A stretch of 64,000 nucleotides of DNA, taken from positions 248,001 to 312,000 of the forward strand of contig JAGYXB010001943.1 of NCBI GenBank assembly GCA_022495005.1, in the 5' to 3' direction. Both the position numbers and the translations under genes were made by a program. Positions 45,003-55,430 of the stretch are shown one piece after another (the stretch's first letter is position 1; every line of letters starts with the position of its first letter). Source of the DNA: Rhyacophila brunnea. Taxonomy: Eukaryota > Arthropoda > Insecta > Trichoptera > Rhyacophilidae. Under the pieces are notes generated by a model. It did no database searches. It had not been told where the DNA came from and was given only the letters and a program-made list of their open reading frames with translations.

Positions 45003-46339
45003 AATCATATCTAATTTAATGTAGTTAACTCAGTATACATAGCCCCGACCCCTGAATAGTTGTCAACATTAATACGGTAAGTACCTGAAACGTTGTACTA
45101 GTAGTAAAAGATGTGTTTAAAAAAGAATTATATGAGAGTTCTCTCACGTAAACGCGTGTTGAATAAATAAGTTATTTACTTATGCATTTTCAATAGCAAT
45201 AATCAAAGACATGGTGTAGTAAAAAATATAAATAAAGTTTATGAATGATTTGATTGGTTTAAGTAAAAAGTCTTGGAAGATTAGCGCCGGAAAAACAGAA
45301 CGTTTCAGGCAAATGGTTACTAAATAAATAACTCGAGGAGAGCTTATTTGCATATACTAACTAGTTTGTTTGTTCTTAAACAAACACTATTTAAAACGTA
45401 CTCAATTCACACACGAAGGGTAGCAAAGGTTGTGTGAAGAAATTTGGGTAGGATATGTATAAGAAAACAACGATGTTATTGTTCCTGTAAAGGAGCTACG
45501 TATCGAGAATCGATATTGAAAATGGAAATTCGTCTACGGAATACCACCAACTTTCAATGGGAAAAACATTATTTTAAAATATTTCATGCACTTATTTTGT
45601 GACCAAAAATTCAAATAATTTTTACTGACTTAAACTGGTATTTACTTTATGGATTTATATGAAATACTTAATTTAAAAAAACCTCAGAAGCATACCAATT
45701 AGAGAAATCCTAAAAATAAGGTTGAATCGTGTGTGACTAGAACTTACATTTTTAATTGTGCGGGTAAGTACTCATATCTATTGAACTGTCGATTTGTCTA
45801 TGATTTATGCCTTTTATCACTAGTAACTACGTTGTCTGAGGACTACAATTTCCCCCTAATTAAAGACGTTTGCTTATAATATCCTATAGAGCATTGTTAA
45901 AAGTGATAATTCGCAAGAATTATAGTCATGCAATGCAAGTGAGCACTTACGTACAGTAAAATATGTGATTTCGTGCTCCAGATTTTTTTTAATTTGTCTG
46001 TTTCTGACGTTTTTTTTAAATAATATTATATTGTTTTCAATAATACATAATTTATGAATTTTAAATATTGTATAAGTATTTGTTGTTTTTAAATGTTCTT
46101 TTTAAATTGGAGACGAATAAAAAATAATACCTATGTTATATAAAAAAGTAAAAAAATTGGCGTTTATAAATTATATACTTACATTCGATTTATTTTAAAA
46201 TATATTTATGATTTTTTAATCAAATTATAATAATAAAAAATATGTAATTAATCCGTCTCTCATTTCGTTCACATAGTTAAATATCAAGTTCATTTAAATA
46301 TTACAAAATGCTTCGATTATTTTTTTCCATGTTCTATTC
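45003..46339. other. AT-rich stretch without a recognisable gene
   Basis: No coding or repeat features recognised. 45,280-45,560 is slightly GC-richer and featureless. Confidence 0.45.
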
Positions 46340-46420
46340 CAGGGTTTCCCAAACTTTTTCTGCAATGGAACACTTCGCAAACCCGGAAATTTTAACGGAA
46401 CACTTAGTTTATTTTGTAGG
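46340..46420 (+). mobile_element. hAT-like terminus (left end), partner uncertain
   Basis: CAGGGTTTCCCAAACTTTTT is a classic hAT terminal motif, followed by GGAACACTTCGCAAACCC and a near-repeat GGAACACTTAG. A candidate opposite end lies at 47484-47513, but the termini do not match well (see next entry). Confidence 0.5.
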
Positions 46421-47480
46421 TTATTTATTAGCGCAGCTAACCGTTCTGCCATTTTTGGCAACTGTCGTTAAACTGGTCAAGTAAATTTTGAATCTCTTGA
46501 AGAAACTAAAAATTCTGTGTGAATTTTAATATAACATACCGCTACAAATAAATATGATAATATTATAAGGATAACTAGGTTAATCTAGTGGTCAATTGAC
46601 GGTTTTCTAGGAATTATATCAGCGCCTATGTATGTAAAAACTTTCCTTATAAAAGTCAAACATATTCGAGAAGAGTCCAAAAGACTAGGGTCATAAAATT
46701 CCAAGTTGGTTTACGACTGACAGACTAGCCAAAAATGACATTATCACAAATCCGAACTTCCCAATACGTATAATTCCAAGTCCATATTAAATACACTGTA
46801 GCCAGTGAATATGTTTATTACACGAAATATTATGTTTTCCTATCATATATCGTTGCCAATATACTGCATGGAAAATAACGAAAGCTTATTGGACGGCCGA
46901 ATGGATGTTTGTTTTTTTATGCCCGATCAAAGCTTTTTGCCTAATGTAATGAGGATTTATAGTAATCAATGTATTATCAAGTTGCAAATCTTTAAGAGAT
47001 GAATTATTATTGACATGAGAATACGTAAAGATTGTCTAAAAGGATCATATTCATTCGATTTTTATTCCATACTGTGTACAAATTCATGTGATAGTAGAAA
47101 ATTATTATCCATGAAAATAATAATAACACATAGTAGCTATACCTAATAAAAATACAATGTTGAGGCTTTAAAGAATTGAATAGAATTGAATAGAAATCAT
47201 GTAAGAATAAAGAAGCCTAGTTGGCAGAAGGGCCAATTTATCCATTTTCAAAGTTTTCACGAGCTGCAGTGGGTAAAAGTATTGAAAATAATGATAAATT
47301 ATACTAAACTAGAGGTACGTTTAATTATTTTAGATTAATAGGGTATTATAAGATACTTCAATCACTCTCCATTTGGTATTACGTGTATATTTGCATGATG
47401 GAACATATTATGAACTGTATCAATCAAATATATGCTGTAATGATGTATTTCAATGGTAATTAAGTATTTGCATATTTCAA
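46421..47480. other. AT-rich sequence, possibly interior of a hAT element
   Basis: No transposase motif found. The frame at 46805-47002 has no domain. If 46340 and 47513 are the two ends of one element, this is its non-coding interior. Confidence 0.3.
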
Positions 47481-47483
47481 TTA

Positions 47484-47513
47484 CATATGAAACCCATGGG
47501 CTGTGGGTTGTGC
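47484..47513 (-). mobile_element. hAT-like terminus (right end), partner uncertain
   Basis: Read inwards it is CAGTGATGCACAACCCACAG, a hAT-type end. Flanks of this end (TTCTAAAG) and of the 46340 end (TTCTATTC) agree only in the first five bases, so pairing the two ends is doubtful. Confidence 0.35.
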
Positions 47514-47731
47514 ATCACTGTTCTAAAGGCATTAAAAGCCAACATGCCCTGTAAAGTTCATGGTCTTTAAAATGATAATATTTTAAACCATCATAAAATG
47601 CAAACTCAAAATGTTTCAATTTCTCCAGAAATGCTAAGAAATGACAATTAGGTACAAAGTTATATCAAAAAATGTGCCGTATATATTTGTAATATTAAAT
47701 ATTAATAAGTCCAGTTCAGTCAATTTTACCA

Positions 47732-48056
47732 CGTTTTTATTAGCTCGTATTCTTGTTTGTCCAATACAAATATCTTTTTGTTTGTCCAATACAAATCTTG
47801 CAATCGATTTTTAACTAACTTCCCGACTAGATAGATATTTGAAACTTTTAGAATATATCGGAACACGGTGACAATGCATTCTTTTAATACTTTTAGCCAT
47901 CTTTAAGCAGAATTGAATTAATTTTCAGTTAATTCTGTTTCGTATGGAAAGTTATTTCGGAAAAAATCCGTAAAAAGTAAAGCACTATTATTGGTTGCTA
48001 AGGGGGTCCTAGCAACTAAATTATTAATATATACGTGCGTTACTATGGAAATCAAT
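47732..48056 (-). repeat. Dispersed repeat, copy 2 (inverted partner at 6870-7184)
   Basis: The reverse complement matches 6870-7184 through its whole length. This copy has an additional local duplication of TTTGTCCAATACAAAT (about 47756-47798). Different flanks on the two sides show that these are true dispersed copies, not one segmental duplication of a larger region. Confidence 0.75.
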
Positions 48057-48331
48057 ATGAAATGTCAAAATGACATTTCAGTATTCTGTATTTATTCAGT
48101 ATTTCTAATTATAATTCATCAAAAATATTAAAAAAAAAAAAAAAAAGTATTTATTAATACATAGAATTGTCAAGTTTATATGATTCAACAGTAAATTTAA
48201 AAACGTGGTTTATAAAAAGTTCTTTTTATCTTGTAATTATTTATTTATTTATTTATGTCGGCCAATAGGAGCAATCACAGATAATAAGTATAATAATACT
48301 ATTATAGAGTACAATAATATTTATGTGATGG
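48057..48331 (-). repeat. A-run, then probable LINE 3' end
   Basis: A run of about 17 A at 48130-48147. At 48236-48310 the minus strand reads GATTGCTCCTATTGGCCGAC followed by (ATAA)n, like the LINE-type ending at about 7680-7770. No coding part is visible. Confidence 0.4.
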
Positions 48332-48524
48332 TCGTGCTCGAAATGGAGCGCTCAATATTGTTTAGATAATATTAACATGGGAAGTTATCAATTTTTTATA
48401 TACTTATGTGAAATTATCTAGCTCAGATAGTCAAGTTATTTTTTCCACGAGACGGAGCGATAATTTTAGGGATTTCATGAACAGGAATGACATTCCGGTG
48501 TGCTCCGTTCCATTTCGAGCCCTG
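48332..48524. mobile_element. Small MITE related to 21344-21498
   Basis: The left end GTGCTCGAAATGGAGC and the right end CCATTTCGAGCCCTG are inverted copies. The interior contains TTTCCACGAGACGGAGCGAT, nearly identical to the interior of the 21.3-kb element. 193 bp, non-coding. No target duplication is recognisable here. Confidence 0.7.
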
Positions 48525-48670
48525 AATAAATAAAATTATGTAGGTAAAATATTAGGTACAACTGTCAACAATATAATTGGAGAGTTATTGAAAATGGTTA
48601 AAAAAGAAAGAAAAACACATTTTAGTAGTAATCATAAGAAAATAGTTAAAAGTATAGTATTATAATCGGA

Positions 48671-49360
48671 TTAGGGAATCCAATCCCGAGCCGATTCGGG
48701 ATTACAATTTGACAATTCCGGGATCCCGGGACTGGTCCCGGGATTGGCATTTTTTTCCATTGCTAATATATTTTTTTTATATTTACCGATAAAATCGGTC
48801 AAAAATAAATCTAGTATAATTTATACTATTTAAGACTTTTATTGTTAATATTGTATACGTTCAATCTTGGAAAAACATAAGTTTAATGGAGTAAATAATA
48901 TTGTTATATAAATAATAATGTGAATTTAATATGAGATTGCTGTTTTTGATAGTAAAGCAAATCATGGTATACTTATGGCCTTTCCGCTTCATAAATCTAA
49001 TTAGTCACCCAAATATGAAACTGCCGTAAAATGTATGAGATCATGGTGGAATTACTTTGTCAATTAATAGTGCGAAGCATTGTTTTTTTCCAATTTTTCT
49101 CATTTTTATTAATTTATGTGAAAAAATAAAATGAATCGTCAACTTACACATGGATATAAATCAAACTTCATTCAAACTTAGTTTATTTATAATGTAGTTA
49201 TTTGTTATTAAAAGTATTTTTTCTGTTATATTTTCGTTTTTATTTTATTTTATATAAAAATTCATAAAAAAATCAATCCCGAAAGTTTTGGGATTATGTT
49301 TATCAATCCCGGGATTCATAGGTATCAAAAATAACTCGGGATCCCGGGATTGGAATCCCT
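48671..49360. mobile_element. 690-bp non-autonomous element with CCCGGGATT-rich ends
   Basis: Terminal repeats: TTAGGGAATCCAATCCCG on the left, AGGGATTCCAATCCCGGGAT when the right end is read inwards. Both ends hold several spaced copies of AATCCCG/CGGGATT, including palindromic GATCCCGGGA. The 8-bp repeat TAATCGGA stands at 48663-48670 and 49361-49368. The interior (about 48760-49260) is very AT-rich and non-coding. An 8-bp duplication and repetitive subterminal motifs, which are usual transposase binding sites, suggest hAT. Confidence 0.82.
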
Positions 49361-49368
49361 TAATCGGA

Positions 49369-50253
49369 TATATACGATATTAATGTATAATGTAACAAAA
49401 TATGGTTTTATTCTAAATTTCAAGTAACGATGTTTACGGTAATTTTTATGGTAGATATTGAGAAAAGAGGGGACATAATATACCTATACGCCTTTTCTAC
49501 AACATTTACAGTTTTTTTTAAGACTTAATTGCCAAAAATACCCCCTTATTTATTTTATACATTTACATGAAATATCTTATTTTTATGTCTGCTCTTAAGT
49601 GGAGTATAATTATGCACGTCATGGCCTCCAAGAATTCATGTCGTTTGCCAAATGTCATGACAATATCCCCTCTACAAAAAATGAGATAATAATAACATAA
49701 TTTTATTTTAGACACAAAATAATTTAAACATATAGTACTAAAAATACATAATTGTGATAATTAAATACATTTAAAAGTTAGTTAGCATGATTGAGTAGAA
49801 GTACTGTAATAACTTTGAGCCCACGTTATACCTATAACTAATAACTTTTTTAATCTCTTAATCTCTCGCAAGTCTTTTGGGATAAGTTTTTATGTGACTC
49901 ATAAACAAGACACAAAATAAATATTACGTTAAGTAAGCTAAGTATTTATGTCATATTTGATCAGCTTTAAATAATATTAAACAAGATTATTTCTTATCAG
50001 AAGTTAACCAATTTTGTACAAGTTAAATTTAACTGAACTTTAAACACTATTTCAGTTATCACAGAATTATTATGTCTTTTATTCATAAACGCTAAAATCT
50101 GTATTTTATTAACGTAATTTATGTGTTAAACAAACCAATTATACATATGTATGTTAACACCCAACCTGTCATATTTTATAGATTTATGTTGTGTATTTAA
50201 GTGGGGTTTTTAAAAGATAAAATTCAGTGCATTTCTTCTTTCACCAAGCATAT
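49369..50253. other. AT-rich stretch without a recognisable gene
   Basis: Featureless. Confidence 0.45.
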
Positions 50254-50263
50254 TATAATAATT

Positions 50264-50485
50264 GTTTTTTTTGACCATGTCTGATCTAATAAGATCATAT
50301 CCGCCTCCACAGATTTTTATTTTTACGTGAAATGGATGTTAGCCACTTGCTCAACATATTAGGTCTATTATACTCCGACTCAAACGCGAATTGAAATTAA
50401 TATGTGTATTTGCCAGACCCAGAATTCGAACTTGGGACCCAAGACGTTTTAAGCCGACGCTTAAGCCGCTCGGCCATCGCGCGCG
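50264..50485 (-). repeat. tRNA-derived SINE, family A, with target duplications
   Basis: Minus-strand order is as in 44752-44992, with GCGCGATGGCCGAGCGGCTT (first box) and CCCAAGTTCGAATTCTGGG (second box). The end is GGATCAGACATGGTC followed by an A-run. Exact 10-bp flanking repeat TATAATAATT at 50254-50263 and 50486-50495. Confidence 0.88.
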
Positions 50486-50495
50486 TATAATAATT

Positions 50496-50751
50496 TATTT
50501 TTACGTAGATAAATCACTATTTTTTTATTTAATACAAAATAATATAGGTGCGTAATATTTAAAAATGCACCTTAGTTACTTTATTAATGAAAATACTTAC
50601 GATTTTGAGACACCTCAGAAACAAACATATTTATTTGAAATAAATCGAAAAGTTTGACCGAATGGAATTCATCTTACATAAGCAGATATTGAAAGATCTC
50701 GGATAACGTAGTTATTAAAATTGTTTCACATTACTCCTAAATTAATTGGTA
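50496..50751. other. Unassigned AT-rich sequence
   Basis: Nothing recognised. Confidence 0.4.
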
Positions 50752-50759
50752 GCGTAAAT

Positions 50760-51111
50760 CAGTACTTCTCAAACTTTTTCATACCACGGCCCCTGAAATC
50801 AGAAAAAAAATCCAAGGCTCCCCCCCCAAAAATTTTAATCTTTAGTGACCAACAGTACTTTATTTACCATTAATTAATATTATAGGTACATTTTCATTAA
50901 AAATAATACATTTTATTTACTTGCTCGTAAAGCAAAAATTAGAAAAAAATACTTACCTTCAAATTTATTACATACCTCGAGATGTTGACTAATTTGTATC
51001 AGGTAATCACGTTTTTATGATTTATTTTCCAAATAGATACCAACTGAAAAATTACTACCTGTACTGTAAAGTTACTACCTGGGGCCGCGTCTCCCAGTTT
51101 GAGAAGTACTG
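50760..51111. mobile_element. 352-bp hAT MITE
   Basis: Perfect 16-bp terminal inverted repeats CAGTACTTCTCAAACT ... AGTTTGAGAAGTACTG, followed inwards by CACGGCCCC and GGGGCCGCG, the typical pattern of hAT/Charlie-like ends. Flanks GCGTAAAT (50752-50759) and GGGTAAAT (51112-51119) agree at 7 of 8 bases. The AT-rich interior is non-coding. A C-run (CCCCCCCC) lies near 50820. Confidence 0.9.
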
Positions 51112-51119
51112 GGGTAAAT

Positions 51120-51816
51120 AATAATAGGACTGAATAAAATAATATGTAGAATCCTACTCGCTTATGTTACTGAGAATTTTCATAAGTATTTATTTTTATA
51201 CAATAATTATGCTATATATTATAAAAGGGTACCACTGTTTTCGGTTGTTTGTGTACTATATTATAATTTTAAACAATATTCAATATTAAGGGAATCTTGT
51301 ATCGGATATTCGTTGAACACGTGTTTGTGCAAACCTTTTTACTAAAGTTGAGGCAAACCTTGGAGTGCTGTTCAGAAGCGTGGGTATAAATTCATACGAA
51401 TCGATATTTTAATGCTCCCTAGGGCCGGAGCAGATACGCGCCTTGAACATCTACGGTGATTTGGTTATTAATTGATGTTTGCACAGGTGTTGCCTCGGGC
51501 GAGTAGTTACCAACCTAAATAAACTGTGCCAAGAGTCTTTGACAAAATTATTATAGTCCTAAAGCGGCAGTAACATGAAATTATGGATTAACTGATCATC
51601 CCGACAGCACAATAATCGGCATAGCGCAGGTGTGTCAACCTGCTATTTTGTGTACACTAGCCAACATACTAAATTGGTTAGTTGTTAGTATTTCATATAT
51701 TATCTGTCAATCTTATACTAACATATTTATTAAATGAATAACACATTTTCACGTAGTACCTGCTTCTTTCATTTTTTTTTTAAATCAATACCTATCAATT
51801 TTGTATGTTATTATAG
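51120..51816. other. Unassigned sequence, GC-richer at about 51290-51650
   Basis: Includes CCCTAGGGCCGGAGCAGATA and GTTGCCTCGGGCGAGTAG, but no frame, tRNA box or repeat match. May be an old element or constrained non-coding DNA. Confidence 0.35.
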
Positions 51817-51818
51817 TA

Positions 51819-53118
51819 CGAGGGTGGGTCAATAATTCCTTAGAAAAAAGCATTAAAACAGTTTTTATTTTTGTATTTTTTTTTATTTCTCAACATAATC
51901 TCCTTGGAGCTCAATACACTTGGTTAGACGTTTCTCAATTTTTTTTAAACCGTCAGAAAAATAAGTTTTCGGAAGGTCCTCAAAATAAGCATTTGTCCGA
52001 TCGATGACTTCTTCATTTGAAAAAAACGTTGTCCACTTAGCCATTTTTTTAAGTTTGGGAAAAGGAAAAAGTCACTGGGGGCTAAATCTGGCGAATACGG
52101 TGGGTGGTCGACCAATTCGAACTTCAATTCTTCAATTTTAGCCATTGATCGTAAACATGTGTGAACACGGGCATTGTCCTGATGAAAGAGGATTTTTTTC
52201 CTGTTTAAATGAGGCCGTTTTTCTTCAATTTTGTTTTTTAGCTGGTCCAATAAAGATGCATAATAATCCCCTGTTATTGTTTTTCCTTTTTCCAAATAGT
52301 CAACGAAAATAATTTCACGTGCATCCCAAAATACAGTAGCCATAACCTTACCAGCTGATTTTACGGTTTTCGCCTTCTTTGGACATGGTTTGCCTTCGCA
52401 ATCCACTGCTTTGACTGTTCTTTCGTCTCGGGAGTATAGTGGTGTATCCATGTTTCATCTACAGTCACAAAGCGACGAAAAAATTCATCCGGATTGCGTT
52501 GCATGAGCGACAACAGGGCTTTAGAGGCCACCACCCTATTGCGTTTATTGTCGACTGTGAGCAAACGCGGCACCCATCTTGCAGAAATATTTTTCATGCC
52601 CAATTTGTCATGTAAAATAGAAATGACGCTACCTTTTGAGATCCCTGTAACCTCAATTATCTCACTCAACTTTAATCTTCGGTCACTTAACACCATATCA
52701 TGGATTTTATTGATCATTTCTGGTGTAGTCACCTCTACAGGACGTCCTGAGCGTGGTTCATCCTTTGTTGATGTACGACCACGTTTAAATTCATTTAACC
52801 AGTTATAAATAGTTGCAAGTGAAGGAGCAGATATGCCGTGAACTAAATCCAACTCATTTTTTATTTCCTTTGCTGTTAACCCTTTTATATTAAAATGTTT
52901 AATAACAGCTCTAAACTCAATTTTCTCCATTTTCCATTTTTCCATTTTCCACAAGCAAATTTTTTTTTAAATGTACGAGAAACACACAACAACCCGACCA
53001 ATCTGATTGAAACTTCGCAGCATACTGAATCGGTAGTGCCGCTGCATGAAAACAAACCGCTTACAGTACTAGTCGCGCCACCTGTCGGCTTTTCTAAGGA
53101 CTTATTGACCCACCCTCG
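51819..53118 (-). mobile_element. Mariner DNA transposon (1.30 kb), nearly full length
   Basis: Bounded by TA dinucleotides (51817-51818 and 53119-53120) and by terminal inverted repeats CGAGGGTGGGTCAATAA at both ends, the left continuing TTCCTTAGAAAA and the right its close complement. The 1.3-kb length is normal for mariner. A single transposase frame on the minus strand fills most of it. It lies 52 bases from a LINE fragment on the right. Confidence 0.93.
51883..52954 (-). pseudogene. Mariner transposase (DD34D), two single-base frameshifts
   Basis: Cut-and-paste transposase of the Tc1/mariner superfamily. From the N-terminus: two helix-turn-helix DNA-binding segments (residues about 10-65 and 80-120, with SLATIYNWLNEFKRG), the WVPRLL motif (128-132), then the catalytic triad D166 in VDETW, D in HQDNARVHT and D in YSPDLAPSDFF. 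Exactly 34 residues separate the second and third Asp, so it is DD34D. Two one-base deletions break the frame: one near 52396 (after SKQW) and one in the T/A run at 52020-52026 (after GQRFF); beyond it the other frame continues to the normal end DYVEK and a stop at 51883-51885. Met at 52930 (MEKIEF) is a likelier start than 52954. Otherwise well preserved. Confidence 0.92.
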
Positions 53119-53170
53119 TATAATGAAAATGTAACATTCCATTTACTTACAAAAACCTTTCTTTACTATT

Positions 53171-53692
53171 TTTTTGTTGTGATTTTACCGAGGCTTTGAC
53201 TGCACCTCGCTGTCATATCGCCTCTTCTCTTCTAGAGGGGGATCCGTCGATCAGGTCCTCACTCCTATTTTGTTAAATAACTTTAAAATTTTGTCTAGCT
53301 CATCCGTCTTACCTACCACCAGGACACCCTTCAATTCGTCGAAATTCTCATAGATATCCGCTATTCGCAGCTGTACTCTGTGAAGTTCATATTATTTAGG
53401 GTATTGTAGTGCTATATGTTCAATGTCCTCTAAAACATGACATTCAACGCAGAGTTGCGATTCGCTTCTTCCCATGAGGACATCAAATTTTTTGCCCATG
53501 GTGTGCCCTGTTCTTAGCCTCAGTATTAACTTAATCTCATTCCTCGTCAAAGAAGACTCTACAAACCAGGGCACCTCTCATGGTGATGGTAGAATAGACT
53601 TCTTCCATTTCTCCTTTTCGAATGATGCCCTATGGTGAAAATCTATCCACATACCTTGGCACATTTTCTTTATAGCCTCATTCCAGTCCATG
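53171..53692 (-). mobile_element. 5'-truncated LINE, same family as the 10-12 kb element
   Basis: Exact 13-bp flanking duplication TTTCTTTACTATT (53158-53170 and 53693-53705). On the minus strand the ORF2 C-terminus reads DWNEAIKKMCQGMW, FEKEKWKKSILP, SSLTRNEIKLILRLRTGH and a CCHC zinc-binding motif (CVECHVLEDIEHI), then two stops, then IADIYENFDELKGV and a final KIGVRT. The last 130 bases, including ACCGAGGCTTTGACTGC on the plus strand, match 10055-10185. It proves what the normal 3' end of the deleted element at 10040-11977 looks like. Confidence 0.88.
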
Positions 53693-53734
53693 TTTCTTTA
53701 CTATTAGTAATAAAGTCCAATATCAGCTTCAATT

Positions 53735-54745
53735 AGGCATGGACACACTGAGAGTCTCGAGGTCCTTTTCTATTTCGTCTTACCACCGAAGTCGTGATCT
53801 CTAGGCGCATCGTCATTCCTTCGGGTTTGTTAGAATTAAGCATTTGTACGCTAATATATTTTTATATTTTCCCCGGAATATTTATAAATTTTGCGACGTC
53901 TAGCTCATCGCATACACTATAAAGCTACATTAAACCGACGCCGGCATGCTCCATTTTCACAGATCAGTCCAAGTAACTTTCTGAATTCCGTTCTCTCAAT
54001 TACCATCACTATCTGACAATCAGTGGAGAACAGGGTCCACGTCTTCGTCTAACATGACAGTATTGGCCTCATGAGAGCTTTGCATAGCTATATCATTATT
54101 TTTTCTTAATAATCATTTTGACTTTTTAGTACACCGTATAAGCTTTAATTAGCGATGATTTCTCTACATTTAATGTTATCGTTCACTTAATTACCGACAT
54201 TTTCGAGTACTTAGAAGCCCACCGTATCTATTTTATACATAAGATTGCTATCAGCTGCTATCGGTAGCTAGCGAGGGTAGTAATTTTTTTTATCGAAGTA
54301 TTAGCACTATGTAATTATACAATATTATTGTTCCAATAAGTGCCATGTTTCAATAGCACATCTCTTGCCTCTGTTAAATTTTAGAGTAAAATAGACAGTT
54401 TTGGCTATTTAGATGGCTAAAATATTGTAATTGTTACAATAGAGATAACACTTCGATCCAAAAAAAATAAAGCTACCCTCGATAGCAGTACTGCAATAGA
54501 TGCGCTGGTACACAAATTTATTTATGTTCCCAAAACAGCTACTATTGAATGAATTTGGTTGCGTATATAGTCTTGCATAGGCGTCTTCAAACGGTTAGTT
54601 TTTACTATATTCGCTTCCAGACCCATTTTACATGCTATTTCAACATGATGTATATTCAGGACCTTGAAGGTATCTACCATTGCTTGCTTGATTCTTACAA
54701 GTACGTCGATAACATCTGCCTAAACTAGTAGGTAGTTGCAAAGGT
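53735..54745 (-). pseudogene. Old LINE reverse transcriptase relic, interrupted by a MITE
   Basis: Minus strand, 54745-54530: ADVIDVLVRIKQAMVDTF, then ACKMGLEANIVKTNRLK, which is the RT palm and following 'MGL..N..KT' motif; the usual (Y/F)ADDI is changed to ADVI. Minus strand, 54090-53735: ALMRPILSC and KTWTLFSTD (the RPVL.YG.E.W motif), FRKLLGLICENGACRRRFN (the LRKI.G...ENG..R.R.N motif), ELDVAKFINI. Stops are frequent. The 234-bp MITE at 54255-54488 lies in the gap. It differs from all other LINEs in the window. Confidence 0.68.
54255..54488. mobile_element. 234-bp MITE inside a LINE relic
   Basis: The left end CTGCTATCGGTAGCTAGCGA (GGGTAG follows) and the right end, read inwards as CTGCTATCGAGGGTAGCTTT, are inverted repeats that continue to ATCGAAGT on each side. 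A related left half is at 63207-63322 (CTGCTATCTAAGGAAGG, then GTTACAATTAGTGCTATGTT). Non-coding. Confidence 0.65.
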
Positions 54746-54822
54746 CTGTTAAAGATGATTTCAGAGGTACAAAATTTTGAATGTGAATTGATTTCTTCAT
54801 GGCCACATCGATTAAAGACAAT

Positions 54823-55430
54823 TTTTTTTTTATTAAAGAAACAAACAGTTACCTACACATTGATTACAAAAATTTAATATAATAATGAAAAGTTATTGCA
54901 ACCAGCAAAGTTTCCATATATACATTATAATATAGTTAAGCCTAACAAGATAGAGAGTAAGAATAATATAAATATAAAGAAATTACATAAGAAAAATAAT
55001 AAATTATATACAAAAAAAGTAACATAAAAAATATATATATATATATAAGTATATATCTATTTATACAAAATTTTGGAGATAACGCGTTTAAATGAAACAG
55101 GTGTATTATTAAAAGGATCAACGGTGGAGAAATACATATTATAATTTAAACAAGAGCGCCGAATAAAAGAGTTTTGTGCATAATTAGAATCGCTACGACT
55201 GACATGGTACAAAGTTTGGTTTCGCGTAAATTTTGACGGACAATGGAAACCCACCCTTTCAAGTAGGTTTGGCGAGTCAACAAAACCATTGATAATTTTA
55301 AAAAGGAAATATTGATCAGATATAGAACGTCGACTTTCCAAAGATGGTACCATAAAAGTTGCAGTGGTTGAAGTGAACGCATCTCCCTGCCTTAGGTTTT
55401 TAATGGTATGGTAAGATAGTATGTAATATG
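54823..55430 (-). mobile_element. 5'-truncated jockey/CR1-like LINE
   Basis: A minus-strand ORF2 C-terminus (55400-55057) is followed by about 230 bases of AT-rich 3' untranslated sequence, with (AT)n at 55033-55048 and an A-tract end at about 54823-54832 (T-run on the plus strand). No clear target duplication. Confidence 0.72.
55057..55420 (-). pseudogene. LINE ORF2 C-terminal domain
   Basis: Reads TIKNLRQGDAFTS, then MVPSLESRRSISDQYFLFKI, INGFVDSPNLLERVGFHCPS, a YAQNSFIRRSCLNYN block, and YFSTVDPFNNTPVSFKRVI to the stop at 55057. The L..RR..sD..fl.Ki.ng..d...LL pattern followed by N.fi.R....yN....DpF is the standard C-terminal domain of jockey/CR1-clade ORF2, downstream of the RT. It is open for over 110 codons, so it is younger than the RT relic next to it. 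The catalytic part is missing. Confidence 0.78.

Noticed and set aside
46340..47513. One complete 1.17-kb hAT element
   Set aside because: The two hAT-like ends do not match each other and the flanking octamers agree only at five positions; listed as separate ends.
52494..53142. Frames opposite or beside the mariner transposase
   Set aside because: They contain no motifs and overlap the transposase or its terminal repeats.
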